From Eonycteris spelaea (Eukaryota; Chordata; Mammalia; Chiroptera; Pteropodidae), in contig PUFA01000181.1 in NCBI GenBank assembly GCA_003508835.1, positions 558,001 to 622,000 of the forward strand: a stretch of DNA of 64,000 nt, read 5' to 3'. The notes beneath the pieces were generated by a model. It made no database searches. It was not told where the DNA came from and saw only the letters and a program-made list of their open reading frames with translations. Both the position numbers and the translations under genes were made by a program. Numbering within the stretch: position 1 is the first letter of the stretch; every line of letters starts with the position of its first letter. This document shows, one piece after another, positions 35,815-46,739 of the stretch.

Positions 35815-36990
35815 ATCAAATGAGTTTAGTCTTTTCAACAAATGGTGGTGGAACAACTGGATCCACAGGCCAAAAAATAAATAAATAAATGAACCTAGAA
35901 ACATACCTTATACCCTTCACGAAAATTAGAAACGGATATAGGTCTAAATGTAAAACACGATATAAAACTGCTAGAAGATAACATAAGAAAAAACCTAGAT
36001 CTTGAGTATGACGGTGATTTTTTACATACATGATTTGTGGAAGAAAAAGTCGATAAGCTGGACTTTATTAAAACTAAAAACATCTGTTCTGCAAAAGCAG
36101 TGTCAAGAGAATGAGAAGACAAAGCCACACACTGAAAGAAAATACTTGCAAAAGATACATCTGATAAAGAAATATTATCTGAAATACCCAAAGAACTCTT
36201 AAAACTCAACAATAAGAAAAAAAAAATCTGATTTTAAAATGGGCCAAAACCTGATAGACACTTCACCAAAGAAGATATACAGTGGCAAATAAACATTTGA
36301 AAAGATGCTCCACATTGCATGTCATAGAGAATTGCAAATTGAAACAACAATGAGATATTTCCACACACCTATTAGAATGACCAAAATCCAGAACACAGAC
36401 AACACGAAATGCTGGTGGGAATGTGGACCAACAGGAAGTGTCATTCATTGCTGGTTGGAATGCAAAATGGTACAGCCAATTTAGAAGATAGTTTAGCAGT
36501 TTATAACAAAACTAAATATGCTCCTACCATATGATCCAGCAACTCCACTCCTTATTATTTACCCAAATGAATTAAAAACTTATATCCATACAAAATCCTG
36601 CACACGGATGTTTAGAACAGCTTTATTCATAATTGCCCAAACTTATAAGCAACCAAGATATCCTTCAGTAGCTAAATAGATAAACTTGTACATCCCGACA
36701 ATGGAATGTTATTCAGCACTAAAAAGAAATGGGCTATGAAACCGTGAAATGACATGGAAGAAGCTTAAATGCTTAATACTGAGTGAAAGAAGTCTATCTG
36801 AAAAGATTATATGATTCCAACTCTATGACATTCTAGAAAAGGCAAACTATGAAGACAAAAAGATCACTGGTTGTCAGGGGTTGGGGGAAGGGAGAGATGA
36901 CTAAGTGGAGCGCAGAGGATTTTCAGGGCAGTGAAACTACTCTATATGATACTACAATGATGGATGCATGTCATAATACATTTGTCTAAA
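35815..36990 (+). mobile_element. L1 ORF2 3' portion, decayed
   Basis: Starts at the ORF2 phrase TTCAACAAATGGTGGTGGAAC and continues through CCATATGATCCAGCAACTCC and TGTTATTCAGCACTAAAAAG. Numerous stops. Confidence 0.9.
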
Positions 36991-37049
36991 CCCACAGAAT
37001 CTACAGCACCAAGAGTAAACTTTAATGCAAACTGTATAGACTTTGGGTA

Positions 37050-37435
37050 TATGGGAACTCCTGGGAGAAGTAGGAAGTGCATAGGCTTTGGGGCCTCACA
37101 TTGAGAGGACACTTGGTCTAACAGCTGCTAGCAAGTTGCTTAGCCTCTCTAAGCCTCAATTTCCTCATCCATAAGATGGGGATGATAATAGTGTCAATCT
37201 CATAAGGACATGAGAAGATAAAACGAGCAAATTAATTTAAGGCAATTAGTCTACTACTTGACACATAGCAAGTGGTTAACAGATGTGTTAGCCCTTATTA
37301 ATCTCTCTGATCATTCACTTCTTCATCTGTAAAATGGGAAGCTGATAATCATATATAAGTCAGAGTAATTGTGAGGCTTGGAAGAAATGGCAAATATGAA
37401 GCATGCAAGATGATATTTTTGTCACATAGTAAGCT
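37050..37435 (+). repeat. Tandem MIR-type copies
   Basis: TTGCTTAGCCTCTCTAAGCC with ATAAGATGGGGATGATAATAG, followed by a second piece around TTCATCTGTAAAATGGGAAG. Confidence 0.8.
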
Positions 37436-37699
37436 ACTGCAGTACGACCCTCCATAGATGATGACAAACAGGTAAATTAGCTTTTTTAAAACCACATGGA
37501 ATTGGAAGTCTGCCTCATGGCAAGTGTTGTTCAGATGAGAAAGAACATCCTTGAATATTATTCCTCAAATGCATTTATTAGCTTAAGATCCCTTATTTCT
37601 TAGCATAAAAACTTGGAATGTGGGTGGAAAATACTCTCCAGGTAACTTAAAAGCTAAATTTTTAGAAGAGGGTAACTGCTAAAGATTAAGTCCCCACCT

Positions 37700-37790
37700 C
37701 AAAACAAACAACAACAACAACAACAACAACAAAAATGAACAAACAAAAAAAACAAAGAAAGAAAAAGAAAAACTGCATCTCTGAAATGAC
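37700..37790. repeat. (CAA)n and A-rich low-complexity tract
   Basis: About eight CAA units followed by A-rich sequence. No SINE body identified upstream. Confidence 0.85.
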
Positions 37791-38620
37791 ATAAAAAGTT
37801 TTATTTTGAGAAAATTCAAATACATACAAAAGTAAACAAAGTAGTATAACAAACCCCAGAGTATCCATACAACTTCAATAGTTATCAACTCATGGAAATC
37901 TTGTTTCAACTATACTCCTTCCTACCAGTATAGTTTTGAAGCACATCCAGAGACCATATCATCTCATCTGAAAATATTTCAGTGTATATCTCTAAAAGAT
38001 AAGGATTACTTTTAAAACCTTTATTTACAGTTGGCATACAATATTATATTAGTTTCAGATGTACATCATAGTGATTAGACATTTATATAACTTACAAAGT
38101 GATCACCCAAGGATTATTTTTAAAACAAAACCACAATATCATTATCACACCTAAAATTTTAAACAATAATTCATTAAAATAAAAAAATTAATGTTCAAAT
38201 TTCTAATTATATCCGTAAATGTCCTTTTAAAAATTGCTTTTGCTTGAATCAAGATCTACGCATTGCAGTCAGTTAACATGACTTTTAAGTATCTTTTAAT
38301 CTACAGTTTTCTCTTCTGTCTCTTTCTCTCCCACCGCCACCAACCGGCAACTTGTTTGTTGAAGAAACTAGGTCATTTATCCTGTAGATTTTCCAGTCTG
38401 GACTCTGCCAATTGCATCCCCATGGTGTAATTTAATATGATGCTCTGGCCTCTGTATTTCCTATAAATTGGTAGATAGATCTAGAGCTTGAACAGATTTT
38501 AGTTTTATTTTTTGGCAAGAATACTTCATAGGAGGTGTAGACTGTTTTCTTCAGGAGGTACATAGGGCCCTATTGTCTCTGAAATGACACTTGAACATTA
38601 AAAATATATGATTGCCTTTA
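37790..38620. repeat. Old LINE-like repeat split by a younger L1 3' end
   Basis: AT-rich old repeat interrupted at 38020-38109 by a short L1 3' UTR piece flanked by near-identical 18-base repeats (AAGGATTA-Y-TTTTAAAAC). Confidence 0.65.
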
Positions 38621-38624
38621 CTAG

Positions 38625-39085
38625 AAGTGTAAGGATATAAAAAGAACCCACCCATCAACAGATGAATGGATAAACAAAATGAGACATTTACACACAATGG
38701 AATATCGGTCAGCCATAAAAAGGAAAAAAAATTCTGACACATGTTACGACATGATTGAACCTTGAGAATATTACACTAAGTGAAAAAAGCCAGACACAGA
38801 AGGACAAATATTGTATGATTCCACTTATATGAGGTACCTAGAATATGTAAATTCATAAAGATAGAATGTAGAATAGAGGTTTCCGTGGGCTTGGGGAGGA
38901 AGGAATGGGAAATTATTGTTTAATGAGTACAGTTTTTGTTGGAGATGATGAAAAAGTTCTGGAAATGGATGGTAGTGATGGTTGTACAACATTGTGAATG
39001 TATTTAATGCCACCAAATTGTACACTTGAAAATGCTTAAAATGGTAAAATTTATGTTATGCATATTTTGCCACAAAATTTTTTTA
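38625..39085 (+). mobile_element. L1 3' end fragment
   Basis: CCCATCAACAGATGAATGG, AATGGAATATCGGTCAGCC, then the 3' UTR phrases TTCTGGAAATGGATGG and AATTGTACACTTGAAAATG. Confidence 0.9.
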
Positions 39086-39389
39086 AAGAGCTCAGCTATT
39101 GCATAAAATATAGCCCCACTTACAAACCTTTAAAGTCCTTGGTTTATGTATTAGGCTTTCTCTGAATCAGCAGACTTACTACTGTAATGATCTACACATA
39201 GCTGTGGTTTTCTTTCTGTGCTTCCAAGAATATCCTAGCCTCTGCAATCACTCTACGATGATCAGGGGATCCACAGCTCCCCAGCCACAAGCCCAGTGTT
39301 TTAGACTATAGACATCTACAAGCAGGGATGTAGAGGCAGCCAGGCACAACCTTCTGTAATCACAAGGCTTAAGGTTGAGACTGTCTTTG

Positions 39390-39530
39390 CTTACTTACTT
39401 GCCATGAAAGCTTAGTCAAATGACTTGACCTCTCATTTTCCATTTCTGTAAAATTAGAGCTACAACCTCCTACCTCCCAGGGTTGTTGTAAGAATCGAAT
39501 GAGGTCATATCATGGTCAAGTGCTATACAA
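39390..39530 (+). repeat. MIR fragment
   Basis: AAATGACTTGACCTCTC, CCAGGGTTGTTGTAAGAATCG. Confidence 0.7.
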
Positions 39531-39682
39531 AAATAGGGCTTTGTTTTGTTATTATGTTTGGAGTGATTCAAAGAGGATCACACTAAGACATAGATTTATC
39601 AACATTGGGAAAATGATGTTTCCAGAAGTTAGTTACTTTGTAAACTAAACTTTTCTTGACATCGTTCTTGGCAGGGTCCTCA

Positions 39683-39785
39683 GTAGAGTGACCAACTGTC
39701 CTGGTTTGCCCACAATTGAGGGCATTCCCATGATGTGGGATTTTCAGTACAAAACAGAAAGTCCCAGGCCAAAGGGGACAAGTTG
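39683..39785. mobile_element. Short inverted-repeat DNA transposon
   Basis: Left end GTGACCAACTGTCCTGG pairs with the reverse complement of the right end, GTCACCAACTTGTCCCC. It looks like a complete short MITE. Family not assigned. Confidence 0.75.
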
Positions 39786-39989
39786 GTGACCTAATCAGTG
39801 ATCTCTCAATTGCTAATTCTAGGAACTGCCTCTCAGGCTTGCTCACTACTGATTGTTTGACCTGCCTTCCTTCTGGAAACTCTCTTTTCAACTTGGCCTC
39901 CAGTAACAATTCTTTTGGATCTCCTTGCTGGATATGCTTCCTATGACCTCCAATTCTGGTGCTTCCCAGATTTTTGGCTCTGCCTTCTG

Positions 39990-40520
39990 CTCCTATAATC
40001 CTATGGCCCCTCTTTGGGAGATCTAGTTCATTCCCAGGACTCTCAACATCTCCCACACAACAGATAACTCCCAAATTCCATGGTAGACATCACTCTAGAA
40101 GCTAGCCTGGTTCTTTCACCATTTCTTGCAAATACCCCAAGTGAATCATGTTTAAAGCCAAATATACAACCTTCCTCACTGACTACTTTCGTTTGGTTCA
40201 TGATCCTAATGATCAGTCCATGAAGTCAAAAGTCCACTTTTCCTGCCTCTTCTCTCTCTCTTAGACCCATCCACTCAGGCAAAGAGTGCTATTGGTTCTA
40301 CTCCATAAATATCTCTCTAATCTAAATCATTTGCTCATCTCCACTGCCATCCCTTCAGCTCAGGCCTCATCAGCTCTCAGCTGGACAATGGCAACAGCCT
40401 CTTTCTACCTCTTCCCTTCCAACCCCTCCTCCATGTGGCTGCCAGAGAGATCCATCTAAAGTATAGATATGACCATGTCACTTCCTAGACTGGAATTCTT
40501 CAAAGGCCCCAATGGCCAAG
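39990..40520 (+). mobile_element. L2 fragment
   Basis: CTCCCAAATTCCATGGTAGAC, TCAGCTCTCAGCTGGACAATGG, GACCATGTCACTTCCTAGAC: diverged L2 3' region. Confidence 0.75.
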
Positions 40521-40524
40521 CACA

Positions 40525-40752
40525 GGGGTCAGCACACTTTTTCTATAAGGGCCTGATAGTAAATATTTGAGATTTTCCAGGTCAGATGGCCTCTGTCTCA
40601 ACTACTCAACTCTACCATTGTAGCACAGAAGCAACCATAGACAATACATAAACAAATGCTTGTGTCTATGTTCCAATAAAAATTTATTTACAAAAAGAGG
40701 TGGAGGGCCAGATTTGGCCTGTGGGCTATGGCTTGCAGAACCCTGGCCTAGG
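40525..40752 (-). mobile_element. hAT-Charlie nonautonomous element
   Basis: CAGGGGTCAGCACACTTTTTC at one end and GGGCTATGGCTTGCAGAACCC at the other, with TTCCAATAAAAATTTATTTAC inside: the layout of a common mammalian MER1-group MITE. Confidence 0.85.
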
Positions 40753-40754
40753 TA

Positions 40755-41305
40755 ATAATCAGGACCTACGTATATCAATAGCCCAAGGCCCAAGGAAAAT
40801 AGCTTCCACCACAATTAGATCTTGGAAAGAACTTTCTTCACTGTTAAAGGATTGTTAAAACCAGCCCAAGTTATGGGGGGGGTTGGAGGAATGTCCATCT
40901 CTTCTGCTTTTCTGACATGCCTCAGGTGTAGCCCTCTCTGGACCGACTCCTAATTCTGGCATAAAGATAGCAAAAACTTAAAATGGCATATTTGAGTTGA
41001 GGCCCTTTTCCATGCAAAGCACTCAGCTAAGAGCAGGATGGTGTGTTCTCTTCCTGTAAAGCATAGTATCACCACACTGCATGCAACTGTGGTACAAAGA
41101 CCAGTTAGAGACATGAGAAAGTCACACAGCAGGATGGATTTATATTACCACTTAAGGCTGCGCAAAGGGGAAGTCACAAAACAGTACATGACTAATTATT
41201 AAGTGGAAGCATCATGGAGGCTCAGAGGAAAAAAAGACCAAAGGAAGGGTCAAGGAAGGCTTTAGAGGAAGAGGGTCAGATTTGAGCCCATAATAGTAGA
41301 ATTTA
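40755..41305. other. Unique sequence
   Basis: No gene or clear repeat recognised. Confidence 0.4.
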
Positions 41306-41309
41306 GATG

Positions 41310-41530
41310 ATAGTAATAGCACTTACTGCTTGCAAAGAAACATTGTGCACTTGGCACTATATGTACATTATCTTGTTTAATCCTCACAACAACCCTGTCA
41401 AGTAGGTATTATTAGTTCCTTTATATACAGAAGGAACCTGAGCTGCAAAGCACCAAGCAGCTTGCCCAAGGTCACATGGCCAATGAGTGGCTGGGCAGGA
41501 TTTGAATCCAGTTAGTTGGGCTCTGAAGCC
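41310..41530 (-). repeat. MIR SINE
   Basis: TTAATCCTCACAACAACCCTG, GCCCAAGGTCACATGGCCAA, GCAGGATTTGAATCCAG. Confidence 0.9.
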
Positions 41531-41534
41531 TGCC

Positions 41535-42000
41535 AGGGCAGAGCTCCCCAGAAGGGTGAACAAGCAAAGGTTGGGAGGAAGCCCTTGATGGTGCAGGTGT
41601 GGCAACTAGTGAGGCTAAAATGGGAAAGGCTAGAGTGGGTGATTAAGCTGGACAAGGAGATCCTGGCTGGCTCATGGAAGCCTGAATGCCAGGCTGAGAA
41701 GCTTCAAGGAGAGATGACCAAGAGGAATGTGCAGGTTGAAAGGAAGGGAGGGGACAGTGCCAGCCGGAGGTGTTTGGTGGCTTGACCAGTAGCACTCCAG
41801 GAGAGTGAGAGTGAAAGTCTAAGCCATGGAGATGATTTGGGAACTGGAAGGTGGTGGGGAGGACAGGTATAGGAGAGAATATGAAGGAAGATGAGCTAAC
41901 AACAGTCATAGGAGAAAGTGAGGGAAGAGTTGACAGTTGATAACATGATTCTGGGAGGACCAGGCAGCAAGGCAAAGCAACACTCTAGGCAGCTAAGGAT
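41535..42000. other. Purine-rich unique or L2-like sequence
   Basis: The plus strand is unusually rich in G and A (GGTTGGGAGGAAG, GAGAGTGAGAGTGAAAG). It may be an old minus-strand L2. No gene recognised. Confidence 0.4.
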
Positions 42001-42002
42001 AA

Positions 42003-42237
42003 TATAATGGCTAACGTTTATTATGACCAGCTTCTATTGGTAAGCATTTTACATATATAAGCTCATCTCATCCTCACAATATTCTTATGTAGTAGGATCT
42101 ATTATTATTATTTCCATTTTTCAGGTAAACAAACTGAGGCACAGAGAAGTTAAGCAACTTGTTAAAGGTTATGCAGCTGGTAAGCAGCAGAGTTGAAATC
42201 TGAACGCAGGCAGACTGGTTCCAGAGGCCTCTCTCTT
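42003..42237 (-). repeat. MIR SINE
   Basis: TCATCCTCACAATATTCTTAT, AACTGAGGCACAGAGAAGTT, TATGCAGCTGGTAAGCAGCAG. It ends about 250 bases beyond the connexin stop and may lie within its 3' UTR. Confidence 0.9.
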
Positions 42238-42487
42238 CATCACTTCACTATCCTACATCTATCTGTTCAGATAATGCTTTCAGGAGGAAGCAGGATTCCC
42301 CACTCTCACTCCACATTCCTCATCCTCAAGGATCAACTAGGAGAACAATGGTTATGGCAGGATATTTTGCCAGGTGGCATTGCCCAGTCAGATCTCAAGT
42401 TCCTGCCTCTACCCGGAGCAGCTGCCTCTCATCACTAGGCAGGAAGCCTGAGCACACCAGCTGGGGACTGCACTGCCTAGGCACTTA

Positions 42488-43369
42488 CTAAAGGCAGGAA
42501 GACACCTGGAGCCCAGTACTGTCCTCATCAGAGTAGAGCAGTGGAGGATGGACAGGCTGCCCACAGAAGTGGCAGCAACTGGTGCAGGCTGCAAAGAGGA
42601 ACCGGCAGGTGAAGACCCAGCCCAGGTAGTGCAACTCCGCCAAGTTCAGGAGGAAGCAGCCCACCCCGACCCCAAACATGAAGTTCAGGAAAATCATCTT
42701 CTCTGTGGCCCTGGATACAAAGCAGTCAGTACTAGTAGGACAGGGATAGGAGTGGCAGTGAAACAAGTATGGGACATCAAACCCAAACAGATAGTATTGC
42801 CCCACCAGGAAGGCCAGCTCCATGAAGGCCCGCAGCACCACATGGGCAATGTAGATGGCCAAGACTCTTTGTGACCACAGGCCTGGATTCCTGGCTGCAG
42901 CCCCAAGGCATTTGGGGAGAACCCTCTCTCCCACCAGCAGCTGTCCCTCTAGGAAGTGAGAAGACCCCAAGAGCCCCAGCCTGGGTCTCTGTAGGGCTCC
43001 CCTGGATGCTAGCTTTTGCAATGTATCCAGCAGGTACTCCCTCTCCATATCTACTCTTTCCTCCCTTGCTATCTGATGCAGGACATAGATGACATAGAAG
43101 ATAGAGGGAGTGGCTACCAGCACAATCTGAAAAACCCAGAAGCGGAAGTGGGAGACAGGTGAAAAGCGGTCATAGCAGACATTTGTGCAGCCAGGCTGCA
43201 GCGTATTGCAGGTGAACTTGGACTGCTCATCCCCATAGACTGCATCTCCCACCAGGGTGACCAGCAGAATGCGGAAGACCAGGAGGACGGTGAGCCACAC
43301 CTTGCCAACCACGGTGGAATGGTTTTGCACTTGCGTCAGGAGCCTGCTCAGGAACGACCAGTCACTCAT
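42488..43369 (-). CDS. Connexin (gap junction channel protein), intact, gamma/delta-like
   Basis: A complete 293-codon connexin. Connexins are four-pass membrane proteins that assemble as hexameric hemichannels and dock between cells as gap junctions. The N-terminus MSDWSFLSRLL is followed by TM1 (about 21-42) and extracellular loop 1 with C54-x6-C61-x3-C65 in CNTLQPGCTNVC. TM2 is about 75-98. The cytoplasmic loop is about 99-168, TM3 about 169-195, loop 2 has C205-x4-C210-x5-C216, and TM4 is about 225-250. The tail is short (about 43 residues) with a CTSCCHFC cluster. All diagnostic residues are present and no stop interrupts the frame. Resemblance is closest, from memory, to GJC1/GJC2 and GJD-type connexins, but it equals none of GJC1, GJC2, GJC3, GJD2, GJD3 or GJD4, so I give no symbol. 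A splice-acceptor-like ...GTGTCCACAG abuts the ATG, implying an upstream noncoding exon. It could be a little-described mammalian connexin lost in some lineages. Confidence 0.95.
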   Translation of the reverse strand: MSDWSFLSRLLTQVQNHSTVVGKVWLTVLLVFRILLVTLVGDAVYGDEQSKFTCNTLQPGCTNVCYDRFSPVSHFRFWVFQIVLVATPSIFYVIYVLHQIAREERVDMEREYLLDTLQKLASRGALQRPRLGLLGSSHFLEGQLLVGERVLPKCLGAAARNPGLWSQRVLAIYIAHVVLRAFMELAFLVGQYYLFGFDVPYLFHCHSYPCPTSTDCFVSRATEKMIFLNFMFGVGVGCFLLNLAELHYLGWVFTCRFLFAACTSCCHFCGQPVHPPLLYSDEDSTGLQVSSCL

Positions 43370-43371
43370 CT

Positions 43372-44035
43372 GTGGACACAGAAATCACAAGCCTTAAGGA
43401 AAGAATAGAGGTGTGGGGGTGGGGAGTAGAAGTAGAAGGGGAAGGGGGTGAGAATTAAAGCCCCAGCAGCTAGTTATTTGCATCACTATTTCTAGCCCAC
43501 AGCAAGAGCTCCAGTTCCATCTGTGCCTGACGCCCAGGCAGGCATGCCACTCATTACCTAACAAGGACAAGAACAATCTGGCAGAGAAAAGGACACTGAA
43601 GAATAAAGGATGGAAGCAGAATCTCTCAGGAGCCCCAACATAATCCCAAATTAACCAAGACAGTCTGCACACTTATGCTGCAGATTTCTAACTAAATGGG
43701 CTTTCGAAACTTCCAAATGACCTGGGAATTTTTAAAAAATACCTAAATAGCACCAAGCATATTTTCCCTAAGATTCCACAGCTGACTATTCATAACTTAG
43801 CTTGTCTTTCCTCCAGGTTCCAGGGTAACATGTAACTTTTGGTCACCCCCATCCTTGCCCAGTGGATGCTCTTTAAGGCCTCACATTGCAAAAATCTCAT
43901 CTTTGCATTTCTGTAGCTTCTGATCCTGAAAATTACTGAAAACGTTTCAAAGGCATACTTTGGGGGACATTTACACTCATTATCTTCATCAGCATCCTCT
44001 TTCAGTCTCCCAAATACACATGTGATCTAAAAATA
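43372..44035. other. Upstream flank of the connexin, unique sequence
   Basis: Begins with the acceptor-like pyrimidine tract abutting the connexin ATG. A noncoding first exon is expected somewhere upstream on the minus strand but cannot be placed. No CpG island is visible here. Confidence 0.45.
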
Positions 44036-44039
44036 GCAG

Positions 44040-45465
44040 CATGCTTAGTGTGAAACTCAGGGTCAAGACATGACCCAGCCTCCACTGCCAACTTGATTGT
44101 CTTTCTTTATCCCCTCCTAAACAGAATCCTGGAGCTGCCACGGGAACCTCCTCTTCCCCCTAACCTTCAAAAACCAAGTTCTCTTGACTCTTATCTCCCT
44201 GGGTCCTCCATTTTAGTCAATGTGCTGTTCTTCATTCTTCATCATGTAAACATCAGTGTTCCTCAAGATACCTCCAACTTCTAACTGATCCTGGAGGATG
44301 CAGTCTGTTAGGATAGCCACAAGCATCTCCAACTCAGCATGTCTAGACTGAACTTATTTCCTAGAGAAGGAGCGACATAGGGACTACAAGCACCGGCTTA
44401 GATTTAGATGCTCAGAGCTGTGTGACCTTGGCAAGTTGCTTAGCCTCTCTCTGCTTCTACTTGCTTATCTGTGCAATGAGGATAATAACAGTATCTACTT
44501 CATAGAGTTGTGTGGGTTATCTGAGTTAATAAATGTAAAGGACTTAGAAAAGGATCTGGCACATAGTAAGTATTTCATGAATATTAGGTATACTTATTCT
44601 TCCTCCACACCAACTCTTCCTGTCTTGGTGAATAGTACTATCATCCAAGTCAGAATCCTGATTGTTACCCATAATTCCTCCCTTTTGCTTCCTCTCCACT
44701 TCTAATTGCTAATGGAGCCCCTTCAATGCTACCTCCTTCATATGTCTCTCATCCATCGCCTTCTTATCAGTCCATGGCAAAGCCTTAGTCCAGCCTTTTT
44801 TCTTCTCTCACTAGGATTATTATGATCCCAGTAAGTTGCTCTGCCTCCAGTTTTGTTCCCACTGGTCTACCTCTCTCAGTGGCTGCTTTCCTAAAATGCA
44901 TATCTGGTCATTTCATTTCCCTGCTTAAAACTGTTTAATGGCTACCCATTGCCCTCAGGATAAGCCCAACTCCCTAGGATGGCATACAAGACCCTTCTCG
45001 ATCTGGCCTCTGACTATACCTCCAGTCCCATCTGGGCTCTTCTGAACCTTTAGCCCTCAGAATTCCTGGAAGTCTTACACACATCCAGGCAACTTCATGC
45101 TCCTCAGCAGTTACTGCTCCCTCTGCCTCTCCAGCCCCACTCTCGTTCCAGCTAATTCTTGTCTTATTTATCTCCAACATTCAGCTCAGAAGCACCTTCT
45201 CTGAAAAATTTTCCTGACCCCATCCCAGAAAGAACTGACCACCGTTATGGTAGTCTCCTGCTTAGTGCATTGTCTGTTGTATATAATGACTGTCATTTCC
45301 ATTTAGTCACATATAATCACATTTATTTACATAAAATTTATCTCTATCACTAAATGTGAATCATTTGATGACAGGGACTATATCTTATTTGTCACTACTC
45401 CTGTGCTTAATATGAATTAGGTGCTCAATACACATTTATTGAATGAATGAATGACAATCGACCTG
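44040..45465 (+). mobile_element. Long L2 element with a MIR inserted
   Basis: L2 3' phrases are spread across the interval (CTGCTTAAAACTGTTTAATGG, CCCATTGCCCTCAGGATAAG, ending GGTGCTCAATACACATTTATTG). A plus-strand MIR (GTGTGACCTTGGCAAGTTGC) interrupts at about 44375-44580. Confidence 0.85.
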
Positions 45466-45589
45466 AGTTCAAATCCTGTCTCTGTCAGTTAGTTGCTAGT
45501 TATATTCCTATGGGGCCATTACTTAACTTCTGTCTTTTCATTTGTGAGGTAGAGATGATTACATATAATGCATTAAAAAAACAAAAACT

Positions 45590-45842
45590 CCTTGCCCAAA
45601 CTTCATAGAGATAGAAAGTAGAATAGATGTTACCAGGCAGGGTCTGGGGGAAGGGAGGAATAGGGAGTTATTTAATGTGTACAGAGTTTCTGCTGGGGAT
45701 GAAGAAAAAGTTCTGGAAATGGACAGTGGTCATCACTGCTATATGTTGTGAATATATTTAATGCCACTGATTAAAACTGATTAAAATGTTATGCTGTATG
45801 TTCTATATTTTACCACACACACATACACACACACACAAAAAT
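45590..45842 (+). mobile_element. L1 3' end with terminal (CA)n
   Basis: AGAAAAAGTTCTGGAAATGG ... TTTAATGCCACTGATTAAAAC: the same L1 3' UTR family as at 38860-39080, ending in a short CA repeat at 45814-45837. Confidence 0.85.
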
Positions 45843-45844
45843 GG

Positions 45845-46485
45845 ATAACCAAGGGTTAAAAAACCCTTGCCTAGTAGATACTCAGCAACAAATGGAAGAA
45901 GCTACTGGAAACCTCCAGTCTGACTTCCCCCAGGAAGTAGGACCTGCCACAAAATTGGCATTCCATTCCTGCCTCCTCAATCAGAGAGGAGGCGCTTGGG
46001 AGATGGAGACCCCTGGGAAATTTCTTCTCTTCTGGCCAAGCAAAGACAGCCAAGAGTCAGCAGCAAGAATAAACTACTTGTCTTTCATTCCTCAAATATT
46101 TATTATTCATCAGTAGGTTCCCCTGCTTATCTCCCAGCTCCCAAGCCTACCTCTCCATAGAGCAGAGAGGCCAGGATCCTTCTCAAATTCAAGAAAGGAG
46201 AACTGAGCCCTTCCCCCTCTTAATCTGAGCTCTGGAAGAAGAAGGGTGGAGAGGACTCACAGAGGCAGAGAAATAATGAGGAAAAAGTGTCAGTTAGCTC
46301 AAGAAGAATGTGAAGATTGAGAAACTTACTTTTTATATCCCTCGAAGGCGAAATGGGGAAAAAGCTCTAAAATAACAATGTGAGTGAATGAAGTTAGATG
46401 TTTCTGGTTGCCAGGGCTTTAAGGCAATGGATGAGAACATAGCCTCTCAGGAGAACTTTGAAAATGGGACACAGATCTTTCTGTG
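45845..46485. other. Unique intergenic sequence
   Basis: No gene or repeat recognised. Confidence 0.4.
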
Positions 46486-46487
46486 TT

Positions 46488-46715
46488 GGCCAGGGTTTCT
46501 CAACCTCAGCTTCAACTTCATGATTTTTGGACAGGATAATCTACATTATAGGGAACTGTCATGTGGATTGTAGAGGTTTAGCAGCATCTCTGTCCTTTAT
46601 TTACTAAATACCAGTAGCACCCCACCCCCCAAGTCATGACAATCAAAAATGTCTCTATTGCCAAATATTCTCTAGGGAACAAAATCACTCCCCATTGGAA
46701 CTACTGGTCTAAGCT
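46488..46715 (-). mobile_element. MER20 hAT-Charlie element
   Basis: CAGGGTTTCTCAACCTCAGC at one end, then CAGCATCTCTGTCCTTTATTTAC and AATCAAAAATGTCTCTATTGCC, matching the MER20 reverse complement. A T17-18 run follows at about 46721-46738. Confidence 0.88.
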
Positions 46716-46739
46716 AAGCAATTTTTTTTTTTTTTTTCA

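Noticed and set aside
39583..40074. 163-codon minus-strand frame
   Set aside because: Crosses an inverted-repeat DNA transposon and an L2 fragment; no protein signature.
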